Positions 1-9,253 of a DNA stretch of 64,000 bases are shown here, piece by piece. The notes beneath the pieces are model-generated. The model was not told the origin of the DNA, searched no databases, and saw only the letters and a list, made by a program, of their open reading frames with translations. Source of the DNA: Actinomyces sp. oral taxon 170 str. F0386 (GTDB lineage Bacteria > Actinomycetota > Actinomycetes > Actinomycetales > Actinomycetaceae); assembly GCF_000195595.1 (NCBI RefSeq), contig NZ_GL882530.1:47343-111342 (forward strand), read 5' to 3'. The translations under genes and the position numbers were made by a program. How positions within the stretch are numbered: position 1 is the first letter of the stretch; each line of letters starts with the position of its first letter.

Positions 1-1074
1 ATCGGCGGCATCGAGCCGGCACGGACCCTCATTCTGGCGGCCTTCAAGGCCGGGGCCAGCGTCATCACCGGCAACAAGGCCCTCATCGCCGCTCATGGCC
101 CCGAGCTCTACGCGGCTGCTGCCGCGGCCGGCACCGACTTCTACTACGAGGCCGCTGTCGCCGGTGCCATCCCGGTCGTCTACGCGCTGCGCGAGTCGAT
201 GGCTGGCGACCGCGTCACCAGCGTGCTCGGCATCGTCAACGGCACCACCAACTACATCCTCGACGAGATGAGCACCAAGGGCCTGTCCTTCGAGACCGCC
301 CTGGCCACCGCCCAGGAGCTCGGCTACGCCGAGGCCGACCCCACCGCGGACGTCGACGGTCTGGACGCCGCCGCCAAGGCCGCCATCATCGCCTCCCTCG
401 CCTTCCACACCCGCGTGGGCCTCGACGACGTCTCCGTCGAGGGCATCCGTGCGATCACTGCCGACGACATCCGCGAGGCCCACGCCTCGGGCTGCGAGCT
501 CAAGCTGCTCGCCATCGCCCAGCGCCGCGAGGACGAGCACGCCCACGGCGTCTCCGTGCGGGTCCACCCCGCCCTCGTACCCAGCGACCACCCGCTGGCC
601 AGCGTCCACGGCGCCTACAACGCCGTCCTCGTCGAGGCCGAAAGCGCTGGGCGCCTCATGTTCTACGGGCAGGGCGCCGGCGGGGCCCCGACCGCCTCCG
701 CGGTCCTGTCCGACGTCGTCGCCGCCGCCGCGCACCGGGTCCACGGAGGTCAGGCACCCCGCGAGTCCTCCTACGCCCACCTGCCGGTCCTCGGCCCGGA
801 GTCGGCCGTCACCCGCTACCAGATCCAGTTGCGCTCCGACGACTCCGTCGGCTCCCTGGCCGCTATGGCCTCCGTCTTCGCCGAGAACGGGGTCTCCATC
901 AACTCGGTGCGCCAGAGCGCCTACGTCACCGCCGACGGCAGCGAGGACCAGGCCGTCGTCACCTTCGTGACCCACCCGGCGCCCGTCTCCCACCTCGACG
1001 CCGCCGTCGAGGGGCTGCGAGCCTCAGAGCGGGTCGCCGAGGTCGTCTCCATCCAACGCGTCGAGGGCGAGTGA
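1..1074 (+). CDS. hom: Homoserine dehydrogenase, 5'-truncated by window edge
   Basis: This enzyme reduces aspartate semialdehyde to homoserine in threonine/methionine synthesis in the cytoplasm. The frame is open from base 1, so the N-terminal part of the NAD(P)-binding domain lies outside the window; 357 residues are visible, against roughly 430 in the family. The visible part has the GIVNGTTNYILDEM signature (about residue 77), the following D-x-DGLDAAAKAAI stretch with the catalytic lysine region, and a C-terminal ACT domain (about residues 277-355, beginning YQIQLRSDDSVGSLAAMA) that in this family usually mediates threonine feedback. thrB starts one base after the stop codon, so the two are co-transcribed. 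thrC, which often sits between them in actinobacteria, is absent here. Identification is secure. Confidence 0.96.
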   Translation: MGGIEPARTLILAAFKAGASVITGNKALIAAHGPELYAAAAAAGTDFYYEAAVAGAIPVVYALRESMAGDRVTSVLGIVNGTTNYILDEMSTKGLSFETALATAQELGYAEADPTADVDGLDAAAKAAIIASLAFHTRVGLDDVSVEGIRAITADDIREAHASGCELKLLAIAQRREDEHAHGVSVRVHPALVPSDHPLASVHGAYNAVLVEAESAGRLMFYGQGAGGAPTASAVLSDVVAAAAHRVHGGQAPRESSYAHLPVLGPESAVTRYQIQLRSDDSVGSLAAMASVFAENGVSINSVRQSAYVTADGSEDQAVVTFVTHPAPVSHLDAAVEGLRASERVAEVVSIQRVEGE

Positions 1075-1075
1075 C

Positions 1076-1978
1076 ATGCGCATCGTCTACGAGCGCGCCG
1101 CCGTCCGCGTCCCCGCCACGACGGCGAACATGGGGCCGGGCTTCGACTCCTTCGGAATGGCCTTCCGCTACTACGACGAGGTCTCGGTGCGCCCCATCAC
1201 CGGCATCACCCGAGTCATCGTCGAGGGTGTCGGTGCTGAGACAGTCCCAGCCGACGACGACAACCTCGTCGTACAGGCCCTGCGGGCCGGCCTGGACGCC
1301 GTCGGCGCCCCGCAGGCCGGTTTCGAGATGCGTTGTGTCAACCGGATCCCCCATGGCGGGGGCATGGGATCGTCCGCCAGTGCCGCCGTGGCAGGGCTCA
1401 TGCTGGCGCGCGGCCTCATCTCCGAGCCGGAGGCCCTCAGCGATGACCGGATCTTCTCCCTGGCCACCGAGTTCGAGGGTCACCCCGACAATGTCGCCCC
1501 CGCCGTCTTCGGAGGGGCGACCGTCGCCTGGGTCGAGCGCGGGGGGCATCCGCGCATGGCGCCCATGCCCGTGGACGCCTCGCTCGGGGTGAGCCTGCTC
1601 ATCCCTCCATCGACCACGCGCCTGTCCACCAAGGAGGCCCGTCAGGTCCTCCCCGTCTCCGTGCCGCGCGAGGACGCCCTGTTCAACACCTCCCGGGCGG
1701 CCGTGCTCATGCTGGCCCTCGCCGGACGTCCCGACCTGCTCATGGCCGGCACCGAGGACCGGCTCCACCAGGAGTACCGGCGCGGGGTCCTTCCCGCTTC
1801 CATGGCGGTCATGGACTCCCTGCGAGAGCAGGGATACCCGGCGGTCATCTCCGGAGCGGGGCCCACGGTGCTGGTCCTGTCCACCCTGGCCGAGCAGATC
1901 CGCTTCACCCTGGAGAACCATGGCTGGAGCGTGCTCAGTCCAGGCATCGACACCCGTGGCGCGGTTCTGACCTCCTGA
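1076..1978 (+). CDS. thrB: Homoserine kinase
   Basis: Phosphorylates homoserine with ATP to give O-phosphohomoserine, the substrate of threonine synthase. It is a GHMP-family kinase of 300 residues, normal for the family. The N-terminal substrate region reads VRVPATTANMGPGFDSFGMA, and the glycine-rich ATP loop IPHGGGMGSSASAAVAG lies at about residues 92-108. A C-terminal GHMP motif (VISGAGPTVLVL) is near residue 260. The ATG lies one base after the hom stop, giving a tight two-gene operon. A long leader separates it from rho, so rho is probably transcribed from its own promoter. Confidence 0.95.
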   Translation: MRIVYERAAVRVPATTANMGPGFDSFGMAFRYYDEVSVRPITGITRVIVEGVGAETVPADDDNLVVQALRAGLDAVGAPQAGFEMRCVNRIPHGGGMGSSASAAVAGLMLARGLISEPEALSDDRIFSLATEFEGHPDNVAPAVFGGATVAWVERGGHPRMAPMPVDASLGVSLLIPPSTTRLSTKEARQVLPVSVPREDALFNTSRAAVLMLALAGRPDLLMAGTEDRLHQEYRRGVLPASMAVMDSLREQGYPAVISGAGPTVLVLSTLAEQIRFTLENHGWSVLSPGIDTRGAVLTS

Positions 1979-2125
1979 GTCTGTCCTTCGTATGGGGACA
2001 GAGGCGGCGACGAGGTGGACTAACGGTGAGACTGCGCGCGTTGCTCCGTTATGCACTGCGTCAAGTGGCTGCTATGCTGACGCCGTCGGCCGCGAGGATC
2101 GCACCACGCCGCTGACCGCACCAGC

Positions 2126-2160
2126 TCCGGACCTGAGGCTCAGGCCTCAGCAGGAACCGG
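2126..2160 (+). promoter_or_regulatory. Hairpin in the rho leader
   Basis: The untranslated region before rho contains a compact inverted repeat, CTGAGG-CTCAGG-CCTCAG, flanked by outer CCGG segments. A TATGCT -10-like box at 2073-2078 places transcription start near 2085, so this hairpin would be in the rho mRNA leader. Rho is autoregulated in several bacteria through its leader; whether this hairpin takes part is inference. A short open frame over 1992-2186 looks like chance and is not annotated. Confidence 0.35.
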
Positions 2161-2252
2161 CAGTGCATGACCCTCCCCGTGAATGATTCCGGGGGAGTCT
2201 CCCCAGTTGAACGTCTCCTCCCGCGGAGCGTCATCACACCGTTAGGACACTC

Positions 2253-4328
2253 GTGACCGAGACCTCCAGCGCCCAGCCCTCGCTTTCCACCATGCGTCTG
2301 GCCGAGCTTCAGTCGCTTGCCGGCTCCATGGGCCTCAAGGGCATTTCCCGTATGCGAAAGAGCGAGCTCGTCGCCGCCATCCGTCAGGCGCGTGGCTCCT
2401 CAGCCTCCACTCCCGACTCTCCGAGCGCGTCGGACGGCGCAGCCGATGCAGGCAAGACCGACGCCACCGACTCCTCTTCTTCCTCCCGTACGTCCTCGGA
2501 GCCCACGGAGACGAGTGCTCCGGCGCGCTCGCGTCGTCGTCGGGTCACCGCGGCCTCCGGTGCTCCCGAGGAGCGCCAGTCCTCACCGGTTCTCGACCTC
2601 GGTATCGACCTTCCCGACCGGTCCGGCGGCGACACCGCCGGCGAGGAGCGGCCCGCTCGCGGCCGACGGCGCGAGCGCAGCGATCGCTCTGAATCCGCCG
2701 AGGCCGGCGACGGTGACTCCTACGGCCGCTCCGAGCGCGGTGAGCGCTCCTCGCGCGACCAGGCTCGCCGTGGCCGCAGGCGCGCTCAGGCCTCCGCCGG
2801 GGCCCCCGAGAACCAGGAGCGTTCCTCGCGCGAGTCCCGCACCGACTCGCCCGAGGACCATGCCGACGCCAAGGCCGCCCTCATGCGCGACCTGGCCGAC
2901 GCCACCGGCACCTCCGTCGTCGAGTCCCAGGAACGCCCCCGCCGTGGACGCGACGGCAATGACGAGTCCGACGGCTACGACGACGAGCGCGGGGGGCGCC
3001 GTCGTCGGGGTCGCAAGCGCGGACGCGACCGCTTCGACCGAGACGACCGCGACTCCGGCCGCGAGGGCAGAGACACCCGCGACGGCAGTGGCGGACGCGG
3101 TGGCCGCAACCAGTCGCGTGAGGACGAGGTCCTCCTGCCGGTGGCCGGCATCCTGGATGTCACCGACAACCAGCACGCCTACCTGCGCACCTCCGGCTAC
3201 CTGCCCGGCCCCAAGGATGTTTACGTCTCCAACCAGCTCATCAAGGACAACGGGCTGCGTGCCGGCGACGCCGTGACCGGCTGGGTCCGTGAGGGCGCGG
3301 AGTCTTCCACGTCCCATCAGGGCGGACGCAACAACCGCCGACAGAATCGCGCCGGCCGGGTCAAGTACAACCCCATGGTCAACGTCGAGACCGTCAACGG
3401 CATGGACGCCGAGCGTTCCAAGCGCCGGCCCGAGTTCGCCAAGCTCACCCCCCTCTACCCCCAGGAGCAGCTGCGGCTGGAGACCACGCCCAAGGCCGTC
3501 ACCCCGCGGATCATCGACCTGGTCTCGCCCATCGGCAAGGGACAGCGAGGGCTCATCGTCTCCCCGCCCAAGGCGGGCAAGACGATCATCCTGCAGCAGA
3601 TCGCCAACGCCATCAGCGTCAACAACCCCGAGGCCCACCTCATGGTCGTGCTCGTCGACGAGCGCCCCGAGGAGGTCACCGACATGCAACGCACCGTGAA
3701 GGGAGAGGTCATCGCCTCCACCTTCGACCGGCCCGCCTCCGACCACACGATCGTGGCCGAGCTGGCCATCGAGCGCGCCAAGCGCCTCGTGGAGCTGGGA
3801 CAGGACGTCGTCGTGCTGCTGGACTCCATCACCCGTCTCGGGCGCGCCTACAACCTGGCCGCCCCGGCCAGCGGCCGGATCCTCTCCGGCGGTGTGGACG
3901 CCTCCGCCCTCTACCCGCCCAAGCGCTTCTTCGGCGCCGCCCGCAACGTGGAGAACGGCGGGAGCCTGACCATCCTGGCCACTGCCCTGGTGGAGACCGG
4001 ATCCAAGATGGACGAGGTCATCTTCGAGGAGTTCAAGGGCACCGGGAACATGGAGCTGCGCCTGTCGCGCCAGCTCGCTGACAAGCGCATCTTCCCGGCC
4101 GTGGACGTGGCCGCCTCCGGCACCCGCCGCGAGGAGCTGCTCATCGACCCCGCCCAGCTCAAGATCATGTGGCGTCTGCGTCGGCTCTTCGCGGGGCTCG
4201 AGCAGCAGCAGGCCCTCGAGCTGGTGCTGTCCAAGCTCAAGGACACCCAGTCCAACGCAGAGTTCCTCATGGTCCTGTCCAAGACCACCCCGGCCGGCAC
4301 CTCTCTGGCCGACGGCGAGGACGAGTGA
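2253..4328 (+). CDS. rho: Transcription termination factor Rho with long charged insert
   Basis: Rho is the hexameric RNA-dependent ATPase that ends transcription of untranslated RNA. At 691 residues it is much longer than the roughly 420 of E. coli. Residues about 12-46 form the helical Rho_N segment ([18 protein letters not shown]). Residues about 47-290 are low-complexity, Ser-rich then dominated by Arg, Glu, Asp and Gly. The RNA-binding cold-shock-like domain follows ([20 protein letters not shown]). The Walker A motif is SPPKAGKTI, Walker B is [14 protein letters not shown], and the R-loop region is [20 protein letters not shown]. Start is GTG at 2253. The insert is typical of actinobacterial Rho proteins. 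A leader of about 170 bases downstream of a TATGCT box (2073-2078) would suit autoregulation, which is inferred only. Confidence 0.97.
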   Translation: MTETSSAQPSLSTMRLAELQSLAGSMGLKGISRMRKSELVAAIRQARGSSASTPDSPSASDGAADAGKTDATDSSSSSRTSSEPTETSAPARSRRRRVTAASGAPEERQSSPVLDLGIDLPDRSGGDTAGEERPARGRRRERSDRSESAEAGDGDSYGRSERGERSSRDQARRGRRRAQASAGAPENQERSSRESRTDSPEDHADAKAALMRDLADATGTSVVESQERPRRGRDGNDESDGYDDERGGRRRRGRKRGRDRFDRDDRDSGREGRDTRDGSGGRGGRNQSREDEVLLPVAGILDVTDNQHAYLRTSGYLPGPKDVYVSNQLIKDNGLRAGDAVTGWVREGAESSTSHQGGRNNRRQNRAGRVKYNPMVNVETVNGMDAERSKRRPEFAKLTPLYPQEQLRLETTPKAVTPRIIDLVSPIGKGQRGLIVSPPKAGKTIILQQIANAISVNNPEAHLMVVLVDERPEEVTDMQRTVKGEVIASTFDRPASDHTIVAELAIERAKRLVELGQDVVVLLDSITRLGRAYNLAAPASGRILSGGVDASALYPPKRFFGAARNVENGGSLTILATALVETGSKMDEVIFEEFKGTGNMELRLSRQLADKRIFPAVDVAASGTRREELLIDPAQLKIMWRLRRLFAGLEQQQALELVLSKLKDTQSNAEFLMVLSKTTPAGTSLADGEDE

Positions 4329-4404
4329 CGCCTCCGGGATCGGCCCAGGGCCGTCGGGCCCCGGCCGGAGACAAGCAGGTGCCCGTTATCACGCGGTAAA
4401 ACCG

Positions 4405-4435
4405 TTGCATGGGCCCTCGGCCGGTGGCATAGTCT
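4405..4435 (+). promoter_or_regulatory. Probable rpmE promoter
   Basis: TTGCAT (4405-4410) and TAGTCT (4430-4435) are separated by 19 bases and lie upstream of rpmE, giving a leader of about 64 bases. TAGTCT matches the -10 form seen before several other genes in this window. A purine-rich ribosome binding site (AAGGAGAAA) precedes the rpmE ATG. Confidence 0.5.
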
Positions 4436-4505
4436 GCTGCTGGCCTCCGGCTCACCCGCGCTCCCGCGTGGGACCCGGGACCCTCTGACGCTTAAGGAGA
4501 AACCT

Positions 4506-4718
4506 ATGAAGCAGGGCATCCACCCCGACTACGTGGCCACCACGGTCACGTGCACCTGTGGCAACACCTTCGAGACCCGTTCCACCGTCACCTCCGGTGA
4601 GATCCGCGTGGACGTGTGCTCGGCCTGCCACCCCTTCTACACCGGCAAGCAGAAGATCCTCGACACTGGTGGCCGCGTTGCCCGCTTCGAGGCCCGGTAC
4701 GGCAAGCGCAGCAAGTAG
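4506..4718 (+). CDS. rpmE: 50S ribosomal protein L31, zinc-binding form
   Basis: A structural protein of the large ribosomal subunit. It is 70 residues long, normal for the family, and starts [10 protein letters not shown]. Cysteines at positions 16, 18, 38 and 41 form the CxC...CxxC zinc ribbon, so this is the zinc-containing (C+) paralogue rather than the zinc-free form induced under zinc starvation. The ending [16 protein letters not shown] is typical. It sits between rho and prfA, its usual actinobacterial position. A strong Shine-Dalgarno (aaggagaaacct) precedes the ATG, and a hairpin follows the gene. Confidence 0.97.
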   Translation: MKQGIHPDYVATTVTCTCGNTFETRSTVTSGEIRVDVCSACHPFYTGKQKILDTGGRVARFEARYGKRSK

Positions 4719-4728
4719 CCGCGTCTCA

Positions 4729-4772
4729 CGACGCCGGCGGCCGGCTCCCAGAGCCGCCGTCGGCGTCGTTTG
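4729..4772 (+). terminator. Terminator-like hairpin after rpmE
   Basis: An 8-bp outer stem CGACGCCG/CGGCGTCG (4729-4736 with 4761-4768) encloses a 6-bp inner stem CGGCTC-CCA-GAGCCG (4742-4756). It is followed by a short T run. The position, right after the rpmE stop and ahead of prfA, suggests termination or attenuation between the two genes. Confidence 0.6.
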
Positions 4773-4837
4773 CATATCGCACGAGTGTCGCAGCCGCCCG
4801 TCAGCACGACTCCTAGCCCGTGAAGGAACCCGCGTCC

Positions 4838-5932
4838 ATGAGTGAGGACTTCTCCGCCGCCGAGCCGCTCCTGGCCGAGTACGCGGACATCGAGGCCGAG
4901 ATGGCCGGGCCCGCGGCCGCCGATCCCGGCGCTATGCGTCGGCTGGGGCGCCGCTACGCCGAGCTGGGCAGGGTCGTGGCCGCCTACCGGGCCTGGCAGT
5001 CGGCCAGTACCGACCTCGCCGACGCCCGCGAACTGGCCGCGGAGGACGAGGACTTCGCCGCCGAGGTGCCGACCCTTGAGGCCGCCGAGGCCGCCGCCGG
5101 CGAGCACCTGCGCGAGGTGCTCGTGCCCCGCGACCCCGACGACGCCCGCGACGTCATCATCGAGGTCAAGGCCGGCGAGGGGGGAGAGGAGTCGGCGCTG
5201 TTCGCCTCCGACCTTGCCCGCATGTACTCCCGCTACGCCGAGCGCCAGGGGTGGGCCGTCGAGGTTCTCGATGCCACCGACTCCGACCTGGGCGGCTACA
5301 AGGACGTGCGCCTGGCCATCAAGACCCGCGGGCCCGTGGAGCCTCAGAACGGGGTGTGGGCGCACCTGAAGTACGAGGGCGGCGTCCACCGAGTCCAGCG
5401 CGTCCCGGTCACCGAGTCCCAAGGGCGCATCCACACCTCCGCCGCCGGCGTCCTGGTCATGCCGGAGGCCGACGACCCGGGCGAGCTCCAGATCGACGCC
5501 GCCGATCTGCGCATCGACGTCTTCCGTTCCTCAGGGCCGGGTGGCCAGAGCGTCAACACCACTGACTCTGCCGTGCGCATCACCCATCTGCCCACGGGGA
5601 TCGTCGTGTCCATGCAGAATGAGAAGTCCCAGCTGCAGAACAAGGAGGCGGCCATGCGGGTCCTGCGGGCCCGGCTCCTGGCCGAGCGTGCGGCGGCGGT
5701 GGCCGCTGAGGCCGCACAGGCCCGTCGTAGTCAGGTGCGCACTGTGGACCGCTCCGAGCGGATCCGCACCTACAATTTCCCTGAGAACCGGATCGCCGAC
5801 CACCGTACCGGCTTCAAGGCCTACAACCTCGATGCCGTGCTTGACGGTGACCTCGGCCCGGTGATCGCCTCGGCCATCGCCATGGACGAGGCCGAACGGT
5901 TATCCCAGGTGGGTGAGGGCAGTGGTTCCTGA
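4838..5932 (+). CDS. prfA: Peptide chain release factor 1
   Basis: RF1 recognises UAA and UAG stop codons and triggers peptide release. From the ATG at 4838 it has 364 residues, close to the family norm. An in-frame GTG at 4820 would add six residues, but GAAGGA lies just upstream of the ATG, so the ATG is preferred. The stop-codon recognition tripeptide region is visible as [16 protein letters not shown]. The catalytic GGQ is at residues 235-237 in [17 protein letters not shown]. The 3' end overlaps prmC by 20 bases. PrmC methylates the GGQ glutamine, so substrate and modifying enzyme are translationally coupled. Confidence 0.97.
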   Translation: MSEDFSAAEPLLAEYADIEAEMAGPAAADPGAMRRLGRRYAELGRVVAAYRAWQSASTDLADARELAAEDEDFAAEVPTLEAAEAAAGEHLREVLVPRDPDDARDVIIEVKAGEGGEESALFASDLARMYSRYAERQGWAVEVLDATDSDLGGYKDVRLAIKTRGPVEPQNGVWAHLKYEGGVHRVQRVPVTESQGRIHTSAAGVLVMPEADDPGELQIDAADLRIDVFRSSGPGGQSVNTTDSAVRITHLPTGIVVSMQNEKSQLQNKEAAMRVLRARLLAERAAAVAAEAAQARRSQVRTVDRSERIRTYNFPENRIADHRTGFKAYNLDAVLDGDLGPVIASAIAMDEAERLSQVGEGSGS

Positions 5933-6818
5933 GTTGTGCGGCGGCGCGCCGGCGGGCGCGGTGGACCGCTACGGGCTGCGGGCGCTGGTGCGCCAGGCGG
6001 CCGGGCGGCTGGCGGCGGCCGGAGTGACCAGTCCCCAGGTCGATGCCCGGATCCTGGCTGAGCATCTTCTGGGCCGGGCCCTGCTGCTGGCCGACGGCGC
6101 CGACGGGGACTTCCCGGCCGCCTATGATGCGCTGGTGCTGCGCCGCGAGTGCCGCGAGCCCCTCCAGCACATCATCGGACGCATGTGGTTGCGGGGCGCC
6201 GAGCTCATCAGCCGCCCCGGCGTGTTCATCGTGCGCCCGGAGACCGAGGTGGTGGCCGGAGCCGCCATCGAGGCCGCCCGCGAGGTGATGGCCGGCGGCG
6301 GGGGAGTGGTCCTCACCGCCGACCTGTGCACCGGCTCGGGCGCGATCGCCGCCTGCGTCGCCAAGGAGGTGCCCGGCGCCCGAGTGGTCGCCGTCGAGAT
6401 CAGCGAGACCGCCGCGGCCCTGGCCCGCGAGAACTGCGAACGGCTGGTCCCCGGACGCGTCGAGGTGATCCACGCCGACGCCACAGACCCACTGGTCCTC
6501 CACGACCTCAACGGTCAGGTCGACGTCGTCGTCTCCAACCCTCCCTACGTGCCGGCAGGCGCCGTGGAGGACACCGAGACGGCCCAGCACGAGCCCACCG
6601 TGGCCCTCTACGGCGGGGGACCTGACGGGCTGGACATCCCGGTCGACGTCCTTGTGCGCTCGGTGGCGCTGCTGCGCACCGGCGGGGTGCTCGTCATGGA
6701 GCACGACCACGAGCAGGGGGCGCTGCTGCGTGCGGCTGCGCTCGGGGCCGGGTTCAAGCAGGCCGAGACCGGCCAGGACCTCACCGGCCGCGACCGTTAC
6801 CTGCGCGCGGTGCGGTAA
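5913..6818 (+). CDS. prmC: Release factor glutamine methyltransferase
   Basis: PrmC (HemK) transfers a methyl group from S-adenosylmethionine to the glutamine of the RF1/RF2 GGQ motif. The 301-residue protein has the N-terminal helical substrate domain, the SAM-binding motif ([19 protein letters not shown]) and the diagnostic NPPY at about residue 209 ([17 protein letters not shown]). The start could be GTG 5913 or GTG 5922; both lie inside prfA. In many actinobacteria a Sua5/YwlC-family gene follows, but here the next gene is an unrelated VOC protein, so the conserved run stops at this point. Confidence 0.94.
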   Translation: MRAVVPELCGGAPAGAVDRYGLRALVRQAAGRLAAAGVTSPQVDARILAEHLLGRALLLADGADGDFPAAYDALVLRRECREPLQHIIGRMWLRGAELISRPGVFIVRPETEVVAGAAIEAAREVMAGGGGVVLTADLCTGSGAIAACVAKEVPGARVVAVEISETAAALARENCERLVPGRVEVIHADATDPLVLHDLNGQVDVVVSNPPYVPAGAVEDTETAQHEPTVALYGGGPDGLDIPVDVLVRSVALLRTGGVLVMEHDHEQGALLRAAALGAGFKQAETGQDLTGRDRYLRAVR

Positions 6819-7023
6819 ACCCCGCCGTCGGGGCCGGCAGTGTTGAGAGTCCCAGTGGATCTGAAGGCCGGCCCGGGCCCGACCGCGGCGGGTACTTGTT
6901 TCGGCAGCGTGATGCTCTCTCGCACTCGGTGAGCTGAGGTGTCACAGATTGAGCGGATACGGACTTGGCTGAGCCCCGTCGGGCCGTGGCCGTTCTGTTC
7001 AAGACACAGCGACGCCGACGGCA

Positions 7024-7029
7024 TACGGT
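7024..7029 (+). promoter_or_regulatory. -10 box of a probably leaderless VOC transcript
   Basis: TACGGT ends six bases before the ATG at 7036, and no Shine-Dalgarno fits in between. This spacing would put transcription start at or next to the start codon. It argues for the ATG at 7036 rather than the GTG at 7030, which touches the box. Confidence 0.45.
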
Positions 7030-7035
7030 GTGGCT

Positions 7036-7428
7036 ATGGCACTACGACTCGGATTCATCGGCATCGTGACTCGCGATATGTCCGCCTCGCTCGCCTTCTA
7101 CCGTCTGCTTGGAGCGCCTGTTCCTGAAAGGAGCGACGAGCCGCACGTCGATACCAGGCTCGAAGACGGCACCGTTCTGGCGTGGGACACCATCGACCTC
7201 ATTCGCCGTCTTGATCCCGGTTATGAGTCGCCCTCGGGAGGTCATCGCATCGCCCTGGCCTTTGACCAGGGGACGGTGAACGCCGTGGACGCCACCTACG
7301 CCAAGCTCACCGGAGCAGGATACGAAGGTCGCACCGAGCCGTGGGATGCCCCCTGGGGGCAGCGCTACGCCACGGTGCTCGACCCCGATGGCAATAGCGT
7401 CGACCTCTTCGCGGCCTTGGAGAACTGA
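7036..7428 (+). CDS. VOC (glyoxalase/bleomycin-resistance fold) protein
   Basis: A 130-residue vicinal-oxygen-chelate protein. The paired beta-alpha-beta modules begin LRLGFIGIVTRDMSASLAFYRLLG and end with the standard YATVLDPDGNSVDLFAAL. Family members include metal-dependent lyases, dioxygenases and antibiotic-binding proteins; the substrate cannot be told from sequence. Candidate metal ligands are sparse: no His is present near the N-terminal strand, so a binding rather than catalytic role is possible. An AraC-type regulator remnant lies convergently against its 3' end; the two may once have been a regulator/enzyme pair. Confidence 0.8.
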   Translation: MALRLGFIGIVTRDMSASLAFYRLLGAPVPERSDEPHVDTRLEDGTVLAWDTIDLIRRLDPGYESPSGGHRIALAFDQGTVNAVDATYAKLTGAGYEGRTEPWDAPWGQRYATVLDPDGNSVDLFAALEN

Positions 7429-7590
7429 GCCGGTGTCACCCCGACCGTGCGCGCGAACTCACGGGTCAGATGCGACTGATCCGCATAACCCGAAGTCGCT
7501 GAGACATCGGCCGGCGAAAGTCCCCGCTGGAGAAGCGAGCGTGCTCGGAATACTTGCTCAATGCGTGCCAGAGGAGTACACCTCTCTATC
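7365..7590 (-). pseudogene. Remnant of an AraC-family regulator (C-terminal HTH)
   Basis: Reading the minus strand downward from about 7590 gives an uninterrupted stretch with ARIEQVFRARSLLQRGL, then SPADVSATSGYADQSHL, then TREFARTVGVTPAQFS, ending at a stop at 7365-7367 inside the VOC gene. This is the tandem helix-turn-helix of AraC/XylS proteins, including the conserved GYADQSHLTREF recognition segment. The sensor domain and any start codon are missing upstream, where the MarR gene now ends at 7694. It is therefore a decayed or truncated gene, seen directly in translation though not a complete ORF. Confidence 0.72.
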
Positions 7591-7693
7591 GTGGAGCCGA
7601 GAGCGATGCGAGTCCAGAGACCTGTCGAGGATGGACCGTCAGAGTGGATTTGGCGCTGTACGTATATGCGCCTGGGGGAATGTATGAACGAGG

Positions 7694-8158
7694 TCAGGAG
7701 TCGCGGCCGCTGGTGGACGATAGCTGTTCTGCCGACTCATGGATCACCTCGGTGGCGTCCTCCAGGAACTCAATGAGCTGATCGACCTGGTTGTCCGGCC
7801 AGTGCTCGACCAGAGCGGTCAGCTTCCGGTTGGCGGGCAGGAACATCTTGGCAAGACGATCAGCACTTGTGGCGTGGATGGTGAAGGATCGCAGGTCCGT
7901 CTCGCTGGGGCGACGCTCAACCCAACCATCGCGGACGAGTCGCCGTAGCACGCTGGCCATTGTTGTGGTCCCCATCCGGGTGCGGCGGGCCAGAGTGGTA
8001 GGGGTCTGCGGACCGTCGCGGTGCAGGACGTCGAGCACAGCCAGATCGCTGTCGTTGAGTCCTGTTCGCGCCGCTACAGCACGGTTGCTGGCGGCGAGCT
8101 CGCTGTTCATGGCACGCAGCGCCCGGATGAGACGCTGATCGTGAATCCCTCTGCTCAA
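7694..8158 (-). CDS. MarR-family transcriptional regulator
   Basis: A 154-residue winged-helix repressor. The DNA-binding part spans about residues 35-100: AVLDVLHRDGPQTPTTLARR, a recognition helix around MGTTTMASVLRRLVRDGWV, and the beta wing ERRPSETDLRSFTIHAT. Long N- and C-terminal helices would form the dimer interface. It lies 35 bases downstream of the zinc-free oxidoreductase gene on the same strand, so they probably form one operon controlled from the palindrome at 9254-9278. Regulators of this type often respond to phenolic or oxidising compounds; the ligand here is unknown. Confidence 0.88.
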   Translation of the reverse strand: MSRGIHDQRLIRALRAMNSELAASNRAVAARTGLNDSDLAVLDVLHRDGPQTPTTLARRTRMGTTTMASVLRRLVRDGWVERRPSETDLRSFTIHATSADRLAKMFLPANRKLTALVEHWPDNQVDQLIEFLEDATEVIHESAEQLSSTSGRDS

Positions 8159-8193
8159 GCGATCCTCCTGATCGGGGTGAACATGGATGAGTG

Positions 8194-9189
8194 TCAGGAT
8201 AGGTCGACGACGAGCTTGCCGCGGACATGCCCCGTCGCCAGCTCGGTATAGGCGGCGCGAACCTGCTCCAGCGTGAAAGAGTAAGTGTGAGCGACCTCGA
8301 CCTTGATGGCGTCGTCCGCCACCAGCTGTGCCACCTCCTCGAGGTCACCGCGTCCACTACTGTGTCGTGAGCCGGTGAACCGCGCGCCCCTGAGGATCGC
8401 TGCGGGTGAGGGAACCAGAGTGCCGATGGAACGGCCCGTTAGCCCGAGATCACGGCCAAGTTGTACGTAGCCGCTGCCATAGCAGTCAAGGAGCTTGGTG
8501 ACGGGCGACGGAGCCGCATCGCGAACCCGGCTTGTCAGGTTCCCGCCGTAAGTGACTGGAATGGCTCCCAAGGAGCGGAGATATTCGGCATTTCGGGCGC
8601 CGGCGATTCCGATCACGGTGGCTCCTCGGCTCAAGGCGAGTTGAGCGGCAACCGAACCCACGCCGCCTGCAGCGGCACTGATGACAATCACATCGTCGTC
8701 GTGCAGGTTCAGTTGCCTGAACGCGCCGCACGCGGTCTGCGAGGCAACACCCAGGCAGGCCGCCTGCGTGAAGGGCAGCGGAGCCGGCTTCTTGACGACG
8801 TCGTCGGCGGGTGCCACCAGCTCGGTGGTGAGTGCTCCGCGGGTGTCGGCCTGGCCGGGTGCGCTCCGCAAGGTACCCAGTACGGCGTCGCCCACGGCGA
8901 GGTCCGTGACGCTGGCGCCGACTGCGTCGATGACGCCTGCGAAGTCTCGGGCCACGCTCCTGGGGAAGTGGGCGGATGAGCCTTCCAGCCAGCGTCGAGG
9001 ATGAATGAGGCGCTGAACCCGCTCAACCGGTCGCAAGTTACCCTCGAAGGTCTTGAAGTCGAGAGGGTTGAGCCCGACGGCGCGCACCGCGATGCGTACC
9101 GTTCCATTGCCGGGTGTCTGCGCCGGACGCTCGACCTCCTCCAGGACCTCTGGTCCGCCGAATCTCCGGTACTCGATCGCTCGACTCAT
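8194..9189 (-). CDS. Quinone oxidoreductase / zinc-free alcohol dehydrogenase (MDR family)
   Basis: A 331-residue NAD(P)H-dependent medium-chain reductase. The start at 9189 is chosen because GAGGAGG lies just upstream and the protein then begins MSRAIEYRRFGGPEVLEEVE, as in the quinone-oxidoreductase subgroup; an open frame extends upstream across the promoter and is ignored. The catalytic-fold region SVARDFAGVIDAVGASVTDL and the Rossmann motif VIVISAAAGGVGSVAAQLAL are clear. The structural-zinc cysteines are absent. Probably reduces quinones or enones under the control of the adjacent MarR protein. Confidence 0.88.
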   Translation of the reverse strand: MSRAIEYRRFGGPEVLEEVERPAQTPGNGTVRIAVRAVGLNPLDFKTFEGNLRPVERVQRLIHPRRWLEGSSAHFPRSVARDFAGVIDAVGASVTDLAVGDAVLGTLRSAPGQADTRGALTTELVAPADDVVKKPAPLPFTQAACLGVASQTACGAFRQLNLHDDDVIVISAAAGGVGSVAAQLALSRGATVIGIAGARNAEYLRSLGAIPVTYGGNLTSRVRDAAPSPVTKLLDCYGSGYVQLGRDLGLTGRSIGTLVPSPAAILRGARFTGSRHSSGRGDLEEVAQLVADDAIKVEVAHTYSFTLEQVRAAYTELATGHVRGKLVVDLS

Positions 9190-9253
9190 GGAAACCTCCT
9201 CGGGCTCGCTCGACAGCGAGATGCTGCAACCGCCGTCAACTGCTGCGTGAAAC

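Noticed and set aside
1992..2186. Short plus-strand frame between thrB and rho
   Set aside because: No ribosome binding site, odd composition, and it covers the probable rho promoter and leader.
6820..6833. CCCCG-CCGT-CGGGG hairpin after prmC
   Set aside because: Only five base pairs and no T tract; too weak to call a terminator in such GC-rich DNA.
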